From Mycobacterium sp. shizuoka-1 (GTDB lineage: Bacteria; Actinomycetota; Actinomycetes; Mycobacteriales; Mycobacteriaceae): a DNA stretch of 63,587 nucleotides. Below the pieces are notes generated by a model. It was not told the DNA's origin. It ran no database searches and worked only from the letters and a program-made list of their open reading frames with translations. Shown here in pieces: positions 35,100-44,627 of this stretch (the stretch's first letter is position 1; each line of letters begins with the position of its first letter). The stretch lies in contig NZ_BEWG01000067.1 of NCBI RefSeq assembly GCF_002723835.1, forward strand, positions 5,486 through 69,072. The letters run 5' to 3'. Made by a program: the position numbers and the translations under genes.

Positions 35100-36116
35100 T
35101 CAGCGGTAGTGGCCGATGATGTGGTCGGCGAAACGATCCAGTTCGGACTCGATCGGCTGGAACTGCAACATGAACAACTCGATGCCGGCGGCGTGGAAGG
35201 CGTCGATGCGGTCGATCACCTGCTCGTAGCTGCCGACCAGACCGGCCAGGGTGCCGCCGTTCGAGCCGATGCGACGGGTGCCGGCCAGCACCTGATACAT
35301 CGCGGTGTTGGGGTCGGTGCCGCTGGAGATCTCCGGCCGTGATTCGGCGTCGATCAACGACTGCAGATGGGCCTGCTCGGCCTTGGCCTCGGCCTCGGTC
35401 GGGCGCGCGATCACGAAGGCCGACAAGCCGAATCGCAGCGGCCCGCGATCGCGTGGCCGGGCCCGCAGGTCCTCGATCAGCGCCGTCGTGTCGGCCAGCG
35501 GCCTGCCGTTGATGAAGTACACGTCGCCGCGCGATGCGCCCAGCTCGCGACCGGGTTCGGATTCGCCGCCGACGTAGACCGGCGGGACGTGCTTGGGCAC
35601 GGGACGCACCAGCGCCTGCTGCCCGCCGCGCTCGCCGATCGCGACGTGCTTGCCGCTCCACAGATCGGTGACGGTGTCCAACCAGTCCCGGGTATAGGCG
35701 TAGCGGTCGTCGTGGGCCAGCGGGTCGATGCCCAGCGCTTCGAGTTCGGGCAGGAACCAGCCGGTCACCACATTGATCGACAGCCGGCCGCCGGAGATGT
35801 CGGCGATGTTGGCGGCGATCTTGGCGAACACCAGCGGGTTGAACAGCAGCGGCTTGATGGCGCCGATCAACTCGATCCGATCGGTGGCCTCGGCCAGTCC
35901 GGCCAGCGTCGACCACGTTTCCAGGACGTCGTTTTCGGTGTCACTGGGATGAATGACGTGCTGGGCGACCAAAGTGGCGTCATAGCCGCGACTCTCGGCG
36001 TGCACCAGCAGATCGCGGGTGCGCCGGTAGCCGGCATCCGGAAGATCCTCGGGGTGCAGCCGGGCACCGTGATTGCCGTACACCGGCGCCCATACCCCGA
36101 ACCGTGGGCCGCTCAT
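35100..36116 (-). CDS. LLM-class flavin monooxygenase (SfnG-like)
   Basis: A 338-residue luciferase-like FMN-dependent monooxygenase. RFGVWAPVYGNHG at the start, the IELIGAIKPLLFNPLVFAKI region, SGGRLSINVVTGWF and VPPVYVGGESEPGRELGA match dimethylsulfone monooxygenase (SfnG) and related alkanesulfonate monooxygenases. It would split C-S bonds using reduced flavin supplied by a separate reductase, none of which is in the window. The ATG overlaps the upstream ligase stop (ATGA). Confidence 0.78.
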   Translation of the reverse strand: MSGPRFGVWAPVYGNHGARLHPEDLPDAGYRRTRDLLVHAESRGYDATLVAQHVIHPSDTENDVLETWSTLAGLAEATDRIELIGAIKPLLFNPLVFAKIAANIADISGGRLSINVVTGWFLPELEALGIDPLAHDDRYAYTRDWLDTVTDLWSGKHVAIGERGGQQALVRPVPKHVPPVYVGGESEPGRELGASRGDVYFINGRPLADTTALIEDLRARPRDRGPLRFGLSAFVIARPTEAEAKAEQAHLQSLIDAESRPEISSGTDPNTAMYQVLAGTRRIGSNGGTLAGLVGSYEQVIDRIDAFHAAGIELFMLQFQPIESELDRFADHIIGHYR

Positions 36117-37432
36117 GAGGTGGTCAGGTAGCGTTGCCGCTCCCAGTCACTGACATGGCCGGTGTAGGCCTGCCATTCGCTGCGGGCGATCGAGATGAAA
36201 TCAGCCACCGAGTCCGGGCCGAGGATCTCGAGGATCGTCTCGTCCTGCGCGGTCAGCGCCAGCGCGGTGCCCAGTGAATCCGGCAGTGGCGAGCCCCTGC
36301 CGTAGAGGTTGCCCGAGCCGGGGGCACCCGGCGGCCGGCCGGCCTCCAGCCCGGCGACCACCGCGGCCAGCGCCGAGGCGATCAGCCAGTACGGGTTGGC
36401 ATCCGATGCGCCCGAACGCAATTCGATGCGCGAAGCGCCCGGCGCTTCCTCGACCAGCGACCGGATGGCGGCACTGCGGTTGTCGCGGCTCCAGTTCACG
36501 GTGTCGGGGGCGAAGGAATCCGGGGTATAGCGCCGGTAGGCGTTGACCGAGTGCGCTCCGAACAGGGTGATCGACGGAAGATGCTCGAGCAGACCGGCGA
36601 TGGCCAGCAGTGTCAGCTCACCCTCTTGACCGTCGACCGGGGCGAACGCCGGCTCGTCGCCGCGCCACAGCGAGATGTGCAGGTGCGCTGAGCTTCCGGA
36701 GTGCTCGGAGAACGGCTTGGGCATGAAGCTGGCCACCTTGCCGTGCTTGCGGGCGACCTCCTTGGCGGCGTACTTCAGCCGCGCACCGTCGTCGGCGGCT
36801 GCCAGCGCATCGGTGTACACCAGGTTGGTCTCCACCTGGCCGGGTCCGTATTCGGTCTGCACCCCCTCGAGCCGGATGAACGCGCCGAGGGTCTCGTGCA
36901 GGTCGGAGAGCACTGGGTCCAGCCCGTTGGCGTTCTCCAAAGAGTAGGCGTGAATATCGTTCTGGATCGGGGAGCCATCGGGCTCGAGCAGGTAGAACTC
37001 GAACTCCACACCCACTTTCGCGGTGAAGCCGAGCGACCCCAGCCGCGCGATCACCCGGCGCAGCACTCCGCGCGGGTCGAGCAGCGACGGTGTGCCGTCG
37101 GGCCGGACGATGTCGGAGATGACGTGGCCGACACCGGCTCGCCACGGCAGCGCCTTGTAGGTGGAGAAATCGGGGATGGCGTGGACGTCGGGGTACCCGT
37201 CGCCCCAGTTCGTCAGCCGCAGTCCGTCGATCACGGTGCCGTCGGTGTTCCAGCCCAGCGCCGCCTCGCAGAACGCGAACCCGTGCTTGGCGCGGTCGAT
37301 GAACTGGCCTGCGGGAATGCGTTTACCGGCGGCGTGGCCGAACGGGTCGCTCCAGGCCACCTCGATCTCGGTCAGCGAGCCGTCGTGCAAGCGCCGGAGC
37401 AACTCGGACTCGGCATCGTGCACCTGCGTCAC
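36113..37432 (-). CDS. Glutamine synthetase-like amide ligase (type III/PuuA-like)
   Basis: A 439-residue GS-family enzyme with an intact active site. It shows VGVEFEFYLLE, QTEYGPGQVETN, the ATP-binding histidine region SSAHLHISL, NRSAAIR and RIELRSGASDANPYWL. It is shorter and divergent from GlnA1 and lacks the typical adenylylation tyrosine region, so a gamma-glutamylamide ligase acting on an amine is more likely than bulk glutamine synthesis. The start is GTG with a strong SD (GGAGG) 5 bases upstream. It leads the operon containing the LLM and SfnB-like genes and is divergent from the tau-type importer. Confidence 0.75.
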   Translation of the reverse strand: MTQVHDAESELLRRLHDGSLTEIEVAWSDPFGHAAGKRIPAGQFIDRAKHGFAFCEAALGWNTDGTVIDGLRLTNWGDGYPDVHAIPDFSTYKALPWRAGVGHVISDIVRPDGTPSLLDPRGVLRRVIARLGSLGFTAKVGVEFEFYLLEPDGSPIQNDIHAYSLENANGLDPVLSDLHETLGAFIRLEGVQTEYGPGQVETNLVYTDALAAADDGARLKYAAKEVARKHGKVASFMPKPFSEHSGSSAHLHISLWRGDEPAFAPVDGQEGELTLLAIAGLLEHLPSITLFGAHSVNAYRRYTPDSFAPDTVNWSRDNRSAAIRSLVEEAPGASRIELRSGASDANPYWLIASALAAVVAGLEAGRPPGAPGSGNLYGRGSPLPDSLGTALALTAQDETILEILGPDSVADFISIARSEWQAYTGHVSDWERQRYLTTS

Positions 37433-37592
37433 AGGGCCTCCTTGGACACGGCAAATGGGGACAGGCGGGCATCACCCTCCCCCGCGGGCCCGGACGAGAA
37501 AAGGGTTAGCGTCGGCGTGAGCGCAACTGGAGTTTGATTCGCGCTGAGCGTAGACATTCACAGCTGGTTGACGCCCGCGCAAAGGTGTCCGG

Positions 37593-38441
37593 GTGTCTGT
37601 ATTCGTCGACGTCGCGGCTGCCGACGCCACCGGTACCCCTGCCGGGGGCCGGTGGCCGAGCTGGCTGACCCGTGCCGGGTTGCCGCTGCTGTCGCTGCTG
37701 GTGTTCTTTCTTCTCTGGCAGGGTGCCGCGGCGAGCGGCATCTGGAATCAGACCTTCGTGCCGTACCCCAGCACCGTCTGGCATGCCTTCGTCGACGTGT
37801 CGACCACGCATGACGGTGTTCGCGGCTACGCCGGTTACCTGCTGGCCGAACACCTCTACATGACGCTGCGCCGAGTGTTCGTCGGGGTGGTGATCGGGGT
37901 GGCGGTCGGCGTCGCGCTCGGTCTGGTGATGGGTTCGATCCCCTGGGTGCGCAGCGTGCTGGAACCGTGGCTGACCTTCCTGCGGGCACTGCCGCCACTG
38001 GCGTACTTCTTCCTTCTGGTGATCTGGCTCGGCATCGACGAAGCGCCGAAGGTGACGTTGCTGGCGCTGGCCGCGTTGCCGCCCGCGGCGGTCGCCACCA
38101 CCGCGGCTGTGGTGGCCGTCCCGGTCAGCCTGGTCGAGGCGGCCCGGGCACTGGGTGCATCGCGTCGTGATGTGGTGCGCGACATCGTGATTCCCTCCGC
38201 GCTTCCGGAGACGTTCACCGGTATCCGGCTGGCCGTCGGCATGGCCTATTCCTCGGTGGTTGCCGCCGAGTTGTTCAACGGCATTCCCGGCATCGGCGGC
38301 CTGGTCAAGGACGCCAGCAATTACAACAACACCCCCGTGGTGCTGGTCGGCATCTTCGCGATCGGCATCTCGGGATTGGTGATCGACGGTCTGTTGCGCG
38401 CTGTCGAGCGTCGCGCCGTCCCATGGAGAGGAAAAGTATGA
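37593..38441 (+). CDS. ABC transporter permease (TauC/SsuC-like)
   Basis: A 282-residue inner-membrane permease of the taurine/sulfonate/nitrate family. It has six helices, FLRALPPLAYFFLLVIWLG and the coupling loop EAARALGASRRDVVRDIVIP. The start is GTG with a modest AAAGG upstream. Its stop overlaps the binding-protein start (ATGA). Upstream is a 160-base divergent region with no clear operator. Confidence 0.82.
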   Translation: MSVFVDVAAADATGTPAGGRWPSWLTRAGLPLLSLLVFFLLWQGAAASGIWNQTFVPYPSTVWHAFVDVSTTHDGVRGYAGYLLAEHLYMTLRRVFVGVVIGVAVGVALGLVMGSIPWVRSVLEPWLTFLRALPPLAYFFLLVIWLGIDEAPKVTLLALAALPPAAVATTAAVVAVPVSLVEAARALGASRRDVVRDIVIPSALPETFTGIRLAVGMAYSSVVAAELFNGIPGIGGLVKDASNYNNTPVVLVGIFAIGISGLVIDGLLRAVERRAVPWRGKV

Positions 38442-39472
38442 AACTGCGCAAGCTCGTCGCCGTGGCCGTCGCCGCCGTCACCATGATCGGGATGGCCGGC
38501 TGCTCGGTCGACCGCGGCAAGAACGACGCGGGCAAACCGACGCTGCGCATCGGATACCAGACCTTCCCCAGCGGCGATCTGATCGTGAAGAACAACCGGT
38601 GGCTGGAAGATGCGTTGCCTGACTACAACATCAAGTGGATCAAGTTCGACTCCGGGGCCGACGTCAACACGGCCTTCATCGCCAAGGAACTCGACTTCGG
38701 CGCGCTGGGCTCCAGCCCGGTCGCCCGCGGCCTGTCGGCGCCGCTGAACATTCCGTACAGCGTGGCGTTCGTGCTCGACGTCGCCGGCGACAACGAGGCG
38801 CTCGTCGCCCGTAACGGCAGCGGCATCAACTCGATCGCGGACCTCAAGGGCAAGCGGGTGGCCACCCCGTTCGCCTCGACCGCGCACTACAGTCTGCTCG
38901 CCGCGCTGGCTCAGAACGGGTTGTCGCCCAGCGATGTTCAGCTCATCGACCTGCAGCCGCAGGCTATCCTGGCAGCCTGGGAGCGCGGTGACATCGCCGC
39001 CGCCTACACTTGGCTGCCGACCCTCGACCAGCTCCGCAAAACCGGCAAGGACCTGATCACCAGCCGCCAGCTGGCCACCGACGGCAAGCCCACCCTGGAT
39101 CTGGCCGCGGTGTCGAACGCGTTCGCCAAGGATCATCCCGAGGTCGTCGACGTCTGGCGCAAGCAGCAGGCCAGGGCGCTGACCGTCATCCACAGCGATC
39201 CGGCCGCGGCGGCCAAGGCGATCGCCGCCGAGATCGGTCTGTCGCCGGCCGACGTGGAGGGCCAACTCAATCAGGGGGTGTACCTCACCCCGCAGGAGGT
39301 GGCCTCGCCACAATGGCTGGGCACCCAGGGCAATCCCGGCAATATCGCGGTCAACCTGCAGAGCGCGTCGCAATTCCTCGCCGACCAGAAGCAGATCCCG
39401 GCGGCGTCACCGCTGAAGACATTCCAGGATGCGATCTACACGCAGGGATTACCCGATGTCATCACCCAGTGA
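38438..39472 (+). CDS. ABC transporter substrate-binding lipoprotein (TauA/SsuA-like)
   Basis: A 344-residue lipoprotein. The signal peptide ends in the lipobox MAGC-S (Cys22). The mature domain is NMT1/THI5-like: LRIGYQTFPSGDLIVKN, FDSGADVNTAFIAKELDFG and LKGKRVATPFASTAHYSLL. It should capture a sulfonate, taurine or similar organosulfur compound. The ATG at 38438 has a good SD (AGAGGAAAA) and overlaps the permease stop by 4 bases. Confidence 0.85.
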   Translation: MKLRKLVAVAVAAVTMIGMAGCSVDRGKNDAGKPTLRIGYQTFPSGDLIVKNNRWLEDALPDYNIKWIKFDSGADVNTAFIAKELDFGALGSSPVARGLSAPLNIPYSVAFVLDVAGDNEALVARNGSGINSIADLKGKRVATPFASTAHYSLLAALAQNGLSPSDVQLIDLQPQAILAAWERGDIAAAYTWLPTLDQLRKTGKDLITSRQLATDGKPTLDLAAVSNAFAKDHPEVVDVWRKQQARALTVIHSDPAAAAKAIAAEIGLSPADVEGQLNQGVYLTPQEVASPQWLGTQGNPGNIAVNLQSASQFLADQKQIPAASPLKTFQDAIYTQGLPDVITQ

Positions 39473-40274
39473 GGCAGCCGCGTCGGTTTCGGCGTCGGCG
39501 GCCCACTCCGACGGCGGTATCCGGATCCGCGGCGTCGAACACCGCTACGGCACGACGACCGCACTGGGGCCGGTGGATCTCGACGTGGAACCAGGCTCCT
39601 TCCTGGTCCTGGTCGGGGCCTCGGGCTGCGGAAAGAGCACCTTGCTGCGCCTGATCGCCGGGTTCGAATCACCCAGCAGCGGCGAGATCACGGTGTCCGG
39701 CCGGCGGCCGGTGCCCGGCCAGACCGCAGGGGTGGTGTTCCAGCAGCCGCGGCTGTTCCCGTGGCGGTCGGTCGGCGGCAACGTCGAGCTGGCGCTGAAG
39801 TACGCCGGCACCGCTCGGGACCGCCGGGCGGCGCGGCGAGACGAGTTGCTGCACCGGGTCGGCCTCGACGATGTTGCGCACCGCAAGATCTGGGAGATCA
39901 GCGGCGGTCAGCAGCAGCGGGTCGCGATCGCGCGGGCGTTGGCGTCCGAGGGGCCCGAGACCTCGCTGCTGCTGCTCGACGAGCCGTTTGCCGCTCTGGA
40001 TGCCCTGACCAGGGAGCGCCTGCAGGAAGACGTCCGCGAGGTCAGCGCCGAATCCGGGCGGACCACCGTGTTCGTCACCCACAGCGCCGACGAGGCAGCG
40101 TTTCTGGGCTCGCGCATCGTGGTGCTGACCAGTCGCCCCGGCCAGGTCGCACTGGACCTGACCGTCGACCTGCCCCGCAGCGGGGTCGACGCCGACGAAC
40201 TTCGGCGCAGCGCCGAATACGCGCGGCTGCGCCAGGAGGTCAGCCGCGCCGTCAAGGCGGCCGCGATCGGATAG
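39456..40274 (+). CDS. ABC transporter ATP-binding protein (TauB/SsuB-like)
   Basis: A 272-residue ATPase with Walker A GASGCGKST, signature ISGGQQQRVAIARAL and Walker B LLLLDEPFAALD, all intact. GVVFQQPRLFPWRSV is the typical Q-loop of the taurine/nitrate group. The ATG overlaps the TauA-like gene by 17 bases. It powers the TauC-like permease; substrate identity comes from context only. Confidence 0.87.
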   Translation: MSSPSEAAASVSASAAHSDGGIRIRGVEHRYGTTTALGPVDLDVEPGSFLVLVGASGCGKSTLLRLIAGFESPSSGEITVSGRRPVPGQTAGVVFQQPRLFPWRSVGGNVELALKYAGTARDRRAARRDELLHRVGLDDVAHRKIWEISGGQQQRVAIARALASEGPETSLLLLDEPFAALDALTRERLQEDVREVSAESGRTTVFVTHSADEAAFLGSRIVVLTSRPGQVALDLTVDLPRSGVDADELRRSAEYARLRQEVSRAVKAAAIG

Positions 40275-40337
40275 AACGGCGTTACCGACCTCACACGGAC
40301 AGCCCGGCGTCTGGTATGACTATCTAAGTAAATCGCC

Positions 40338-40355
40338 GCAGTGTGCGCAGTGTGC
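40338..40355. repeat. Tandem 9-base duplication upstream of the second mmpL
   Basis: GCAGTGTGC occurs twice without a gap (40338-40346 and 40347-40355), 43 bases before the GTG start. It may be chance or a small regulatory repeat. Confidence 0.4.
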
Positions 40356-40397
40356 CCTGTTGCCGTGTGGCCGAGAACGTGAGGATTTTCGGGCCTG

Positions 40398-43259
40398 GTG
40401 AGCACCCCGACCGTAGAACGCGTGGTCCCCGCCGAGCAGCCGCATCGACCGGCCTTGGCGAAGTGGATCCGCCGGCTGGCGGTGCCGATCATCCTCGGCT
40501 GGGTCGCCCTGATCGTCGTCCTGAACGTGTCGGTGCCGCAGCTGGAGGAAGTCGGCAAGCTGCGTGCGGTGTCGATGTCGCCCAAGGAGGCGCCGTCGGT
40601 CATCGCGATGATGCGGTCGGGCCAGGTGTTCGAGGAGTCCGACTCCGACAGCTCGGCCATGATCGTCCTGGAGGGCGACGAGCCCCTCGGCGACGCGGCG
40701 CAGCAGTTCTACAAAGAGATGATCGCCAAGCTGCGGGCCGACACCACGCACGTGCAGCACATCCAGGACTTCTGGGGCGATCCGCTCACCGAGGCCGGGG
40801 CGCTGAGCGCCGACTCCAAGGCCGTGTACGTGCAGGTCGCCCTGGCCGGCAACATGGGCGAGACGCTGGGCAACGAGTCGGTCGAAGCCGTCCAGAAGAT
40901 CGTCAACGGCTTGTCGCCGCCGCCCGGCGTCAAGGTGTACGTCACCGGTGGCCCGGCTTTGCAGGCCGACCAGCAGATCGCCGGTGACCGAAGCATCCGG
41001 ATCATCGAGCTGACCACCATCGGCGTGATCATCGTGATGCTGCTGTTCTTCTACCGGTCGTTCATCACGGTCGGCCTCGTGTTGGTGATGCTGATCCTGG
41101 GTCTGACCGTCACCCGCGGCGCGGTCGCGTTCCTGGGCTATCACAACCTGATCGGCTTGTCGCCGTTCGCGACCCAGCTGTTGGTGACACTGGCGATCGC
41201 CGCGACCACCGATTACGCGATCTTCTTGATCGGGCGGTATCAGGAGGCCCGCTCGATCGGGCAGAGCCGCGAAGACGCCTACTACACGATGTATCACGGC
41301 ACCGCGCACGTGGTGCTGGGCTCGGGTATGACGATCGCCGGGGCGACGTTCTGCCTGTCCTTCACCCGGCTGCCGTATTTCAAGTCTCTCGGCGTGCCGC
41401 TGGCCGTCGGCATGGTGGTCGCGGTGGTGTCGGCGTTGACGCTGGGTGCCGCGATCGTGACGGTGGCCAGCCGTTTCGGGCTGCTCGAACCCAAGCGGGC
41501 CATGCGAATCCGGTTCTGGCGGCGCCTGGGCGCGGCGGTGGTGCGCTGGCCCGGGGGCATCCTGTTCGCGACGATCATGATCGCCCTTGTCGGGCTGGTG
41601 ACGTTGCCGGGTTACCAGGCCAACTACAACGACCGCAAGTACCTGCCGGCTGATCTGCCTGCCAACGAGGGATTCGCGGCCGCCGAGCGGCACTTCCCCA
41701 TCGCCCGGATGAACCCCGAGCTGGTGTTGCTCGAGACCGACCAGGATCTGCGTAACTCGGCGGACTTCCTGGTGATCGAACGGATCAGCAAGGCCATCTC
41801 CAAGGTTCCGGGCATCGGCCGGGTGCAGTCGATCACCCGCCCTGCCGGAAAACCGTTGAAGTACAGCACGATTCCGGCTCAGATCAGCATGGGCGGCACC
41901 AACCAGACGATGAACCGCTCCTACCTGCAAGACCGCATGGCCGACATGTTGGTCCAGGGCGAGCAGATGCAAGACACCATCAACACGATGACCCAGATGA
42001 TCAACCTGATGGAACGGATGAGCACCACCATGCACGGCATGGTGACCCAGATGGACCAGACGTATGTCGACATAGCCGACCTGCGCAATCACATCGCCGA
42101 CTTCGACGATTTCTTCCGCCCCATCCGCAGTTACCTCTACTGGGAACCGCACTGCTTCACGATCCCGCTGTGCTGGTCGATGCGGTCGGTGTTCGACACC
42201 CTGGACGGGGTCGACACCATGGTCGACGACATCCAGAACCTGCTGCCGGACATGCATGCCCTCGATGCGCTGATGCCGCAGATGGTTCCGCTGATGCGCT
42301 CCTCGATCGAGTCGATGAAGCGGATGCGGATCATGATGCTGACCCAGCAGGCCACTCAGGCCGGCATGCAGGATCAGCAGGCCGCGTTGAGCGAGAACCA
42401 GGCGGCGATGGGTGCCGCGTTCAACGATTCACTCAACGACGACACGTTCTACCTGCCGCCGGAGATCTTCGACAACGACGAATTCAAGCGCGGCATCAAG
42501 AATTTCATCTCCCCCAACGGCCACGCCGCGCGGTTCATCGTCTCCCATGAAGAGGACCCGCTGTCGGCCGACGGGATCAACCGCATCGACGCGATCAAGG
42601 CCGCCGTCTTCGAAGCGATCAAGGGCACACCGCTGGAGGGCTCGAAGGTCTACGTCGGTGGCACCGCCTCGGCGTTCAAGGACATGCAGGAAGGCAACAA
42701 GTACGACCTGCTGATCGCCGGTGTGGCCGCGCTGTCGCTGATCTTCATCATCATGTTGCTGATCACCCGCGCGATCGTGGCGGCCGCGGTGATCGTGGGC
42801 ACCGTGGTGCTCTCCCTCGGGGCGTCGTTCGGCCTGTCGGTGCTGCTGTGGCAACACATCCTGGGCATGGAGCTGCAGTTCATGGTGATGGCGATGGCGG
42901 TCATCATCCTGTTGGCGGTGGGCGCCGACTACAACCTGCTGCTGGTCGCCCGGATGAAAGAGGAGATCCCGGCCGGCATCAACACCGGCATCATCCGCGC
43001 GATGGGCGGCAGCGGCTCGGTGGTGACGGCAGCCGGTCTGGTGTTCGCGTTCACGATGATCTCGATGTCGGTGAGCGCCATGGTGGTGGTGGCCCAGGTG
43101 GGCACGACGATCGGCCTGGGCCTGTTGTTCGACACCCTGGTGGTGCGCGCGTTCATGACACCGGCGATCGCCGCGCTGATGGGGCCGTGGTTCTGGTGGC
43201 CGCAGATCGTGCGGCCCAAGCCGATGTCCACCCGCCCGCACGGCGCACTGCTGCGGTAG
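40398..43259 (+). CDS. MmpL family RND transporter (orphan, no MmpS)
   Basis: A 953-residue RND exporter closely similar along its whole length to the MmpL at 21401. Long stretches such as [19 protein letters not shown] and the Asp-Tyr relay motifs (ATTDYAIF near 270 and GADYNLLL near 842) are shared, as is the Met-rich coiled-coil insert. Unlike the first copy it has no mmpS beside it, so it may borrow an MmpS or act alone. The start is GTG at 40398. A GAGGA SD-like stretch lies about 12 bases upstream, which is longer than ideal. Confidence 0.9.
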   Translation: MSTPTVERVVPAEQPHRPALAKWIRRLAVPIILGWVALIVVLNVSVPQLEEVGKLRAVSMSPKEAPSVIAMMRSGQVFEESDSDSSAMIVLEGDEPLGDAAQQFYKEMIAKLRADTTHVQHIQDFWGDPLTEAGALSADSKAVYVQVALAGNMGETLGNESVEAVQKIVNGLSPPPGVKVYVTGGPALQADQQIAGDRSIRIIELTTIGVIIVMLLFFYRSFITVGLVLVMLILGLTVTRGAVAFLGYHNLIGLSPFATQLLVTLAIAATTDYAIFLIGRYQEARSIGQSREDAYYTMYHGTAHVVLGSGMTIAGATFCLSFTRLPYFKSLGVPLAVGMVVAVVSALTLGAAIVTVASRFGLLEPKRAMRIRFWRRLGAAVVRWPGGILFATIMIALVGLVTLPGYQANYNDRKYLPADLPANEGFAAAERHFPIARMNPELVLLETDQDLRNSADFLVIERISKAISKVPGIGRVQSITRPAGKPLKYSTIPAQISMGGTNQTMNRSYLQDRMADMLVQGEQMQDTINTMTQMINLMERMSTTMHGMVTQMDQTYVDIADLRNHIADFDDFFRPIRSYLYWEPHCFTIPLCWSMRSVFDTLDGVDTMVDDIQNLLPDMHALDALMPQMVPLMRSSIESMKRMRIMMLTQQATQAGMQDQQAALSENQAAMGAAFNDSLNDDTFYLPPEIFDNDEFKRGIKNFISPNGHAARFIVSHEEDPLSADGINRIDAIKAAVFEAIKGTPLEGSKVYVGGTASAFKDMQEGNKYDLLIAGVAALSLIFIIMLLITRAIVAAAVIVGTVVLSLGASFGLSVLLWQHILGMELQFMVMAMAVIILLAVGADYNLLLVARMKEEIPAGINTGIIRAMGGSGSVVTAAGLVFAFTMISMSVSAMVVVAQVGTTIGLGLLFDTLVVRAFMTPAIAALMGPWFWWPQIVRPKPMSTRPHGALLR

Positions 43260-43266
43260 GTGCTCG

Positions 43267-43290
43267 GCGCGAGTGTGCTGCACTCAGCGC
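43267..43290. terminator. Candidate bidirectional terminator between mmpL and vapC
   Basis: GCGCGAGTG (43267-43275) pairs with CACTC (43281-43285) and GCGC (43287-43290) around a 5-base loop, with one bulged A. It lies 7 bases past the mmpL stop and overlaps the vapC stop codon, so it may end both convergent transcripts. No U-tract is present. Confidence 0.45.
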
Positions 43291-43667
43291 GGAACGACCG
43301 TGATGACACACCGCGGCCCGTTCGCCCCGGACAGCCGCGTATCCGCCGTCACGAGTGCACACTCCAGGTTCTCGGCGAGAGCGACATACATCGCGTCGTA
43401 CGCCGTAACACTGGATCGAAGCTCCCAAACACGTTCCAGGAGAGGCAAAGCGGCATAGCGAATCAGCCCGAGGCTGGTCCACACATCCAGGGCTCGGCGT
43501 GCTGCGCCCGGCGCCAACAGGCCGACCATGACCTGTCGACGCAGCACGCTGACCACCTCCGCATCCACCACGTGGGGCGCGTGTAGAGATCCGGCCGCGA
43601 TGACGCGCCGGGCCGGACCGTCATTCAACAGCGCCGACACCGCGGCCGACGCGTCGACGACAATCAT
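43284..43667 (-). CDS. VapC-family PIN-domain ribonuclease toxin
   Basis: A 127-residue PIN-domain protein. The acidic active-site set is visible: D5 in IVVDASA, a middle Glu in HVVDAEVVSVL, Asp in TAYDAMYVALAE and Asp in VTADTRL. VapC toxins cut specific RNAs when released from VapB. Its start overlaps the antitoxin stop by 4 bases. The target RNA cannot be told. Confidence 0.85.
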   Translation of the reverse strand: MIVVDASAAVSALLNDGPARRVIAAGSLHAPHVVDAEVVSVLRRQVMVGLLAPGAARRALDVWTSLGLIRYAALPLLERVWELRSSVTAYDAMYVALAENLECALVTADTRLSGANGPRCVITVVPR

Positions 43668-43879
43668 CTGCGTTCGGATTCCAGCTGTTCGACGATCGTC
43701 TCGGTCGGAATGCTCAGATCAGGCAGGGTAGCCAGCAACGCGGCGTTGTCGACGCGACGGGTCGCGGCATCGAGCTCCCGGATCGCGACGGCGGTCACCG
43801 ACGTATTCGCTGCGCGCGCCATGCGTTCGAGCCGGTTCATGACCTCGTCAGGCACGTTGCGTAGATGCAGAGTTCGCAC
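43664..43879 (-). CDS. VapB-family antitoxin (FitA-like ribbon-helix-helix)
   Basis: A 71-residue partner of the adjacent VapC. RTLHLRNVPDEVMNRLERMA forms a ribbon-helix-helix DNA-binding N-terminus, and the C-terminal LPDLSIPTETIVEQLESERR would wrap the toxin. The GTG at 43879 is preferred because it begins the fold; a longer ATG frame (43942) would overlap the upstream TetR gene. A 9-base inverted repeat surrounds the start. Confidence 0.8.
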   Translation of the reverse strand: MRTLHLRNVPDEVMNRLERMARAANTSVTAVAIRELDAATRRVDNAALLATLPDLSIPTETIVEQLESERR

Positions 43880-43899
43880 AAACTGAAGTGTACGCAACG
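43855..43899. promoter_or_regulatory. Inverted repeat flanking the vapB start
   Basis: CGTTGCGTA (43855-43863) is the perfect reverse complement of TACGCAACG (43891-43899), with 27 bases between. The arms flank the vapB GTG (43877-43879). VapBC complexes usually repress their own operon by binding inverted repeats at the promoter or start, so this is a plausible autoregulatory site. Confidence 0.5.
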
Positions 43900-43904
43900 C
43901 GCTT

Positions 43905-44543
43905 TCACCTAGCTTGCAATGTGCTAGCACCGGTTGCTTCAACGTCGCCCGCTACGGTTGCGCGAGCGTTCTCTGCGAGCGTCGCGCGGATCAGCGTTCC
44001 AAGATGACGCCCCGCCCCCTGCAGCGGGAGCGGCGAGCGAGCCGCCATCGAGAGGATCACCGCTCCTTCGACAGTCGCGACGATCGTGGTCGCCAGGTCC
44101 TGCGCGCCGCCGTGGCTGATGCCGGCCTGCTCCAGAGGCGCGGCGATGAGTCGCACCCACTGCGCGAACGCGTGGGCGGCAGCCTCGGCTGCGGCAGGCG
44201 CCTCTGAGCTGCCCAGCGTGGCGGCCACCATCGGGCAGCCGGCACCGTAGTCGCTGTCGGCCAGCGCGGCTTCCCACGCCCGCACGAACGCCTCGACGGA
44301 GGCGACCGGATCACCTACCACAACAAATTCCCGCAGCATCGACGCGAATCCTTCGGCAGCGGATTCGGTTGCTGCGGCAAGTAATTCGGGCTTGCCATTC
44401 GGAAAGTTCAGGTACAACGTCCGGCGCGCAAGACCGCTGTCCTCGAGGATCTGCGAGACACTCGCGCTGCCCACTCCGCGCCGGCGCACAAGCGCGATCG
44501 TCGTGTCGATCAAGCGTTGCCGAGCGGACACCGCGACCTCCAT
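43905..44543 (-). CDS. TetR family transcriptional regulator
   Basis: A 212-residue TetR repressor. The N-terminal HTH (VSARQRLIDTTIALVRRRGV, then SVSQILEDSGLARRTLYLNF) is followed by a TetR_C-like ligand domain. The ATG at 44543 is chosen because it begins the domain. It is divergent from the DUF385 gene with two TAGAC-type palindromes between, so it likely represses both. It lies 25 bases before the vapB start on the same strand. Confidence 0.87.
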   Translation of the reverse strand: MEVAVSARQRLIDTTIALVRRRGVGSASVSQILEDSGLARRTLYLNFPNGKPELLAAATESAAEGFASMLREFVVVGDPVASVEAFVRAWEAALADSDYGAGCPMVAATLGSSEAPAAAEAAAHAFAQWVRLIAAPLEQAGISHGGAQDLATTIVATVEGAVILSMAARSPLPLQGAGRHLGTLIRATLAENARATVAGDVEATGASTLQAR

Positions 44544-44552
44544 CCGTTGCAC

Positions 44553-44601
44553 TAGACCGTTCAGTCTACTATCGTGCAAGACGAGTAGACCAATTGGTCT
44601 A
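44553..44601. promoter_or_regulatory. Two TetR-type palindromic operators
   Basis: TAGACCAATTGGTCTA (44586-44601) is a perfect 16-base palindrome. TAGACCGTTCAGTCTA (44553-44568) has the same TAGAC/GTCTA arms with an imperfect centre. Their starts are 33 bases apart, about three helical turns. They lie between divergent TetR and DUF385 genes, the classic position for TetR autoregulation. Confidence 0.8.
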
Positions 44602-44627
44602 CCGATTTCTGAAAAAGAGAGGTTTGG

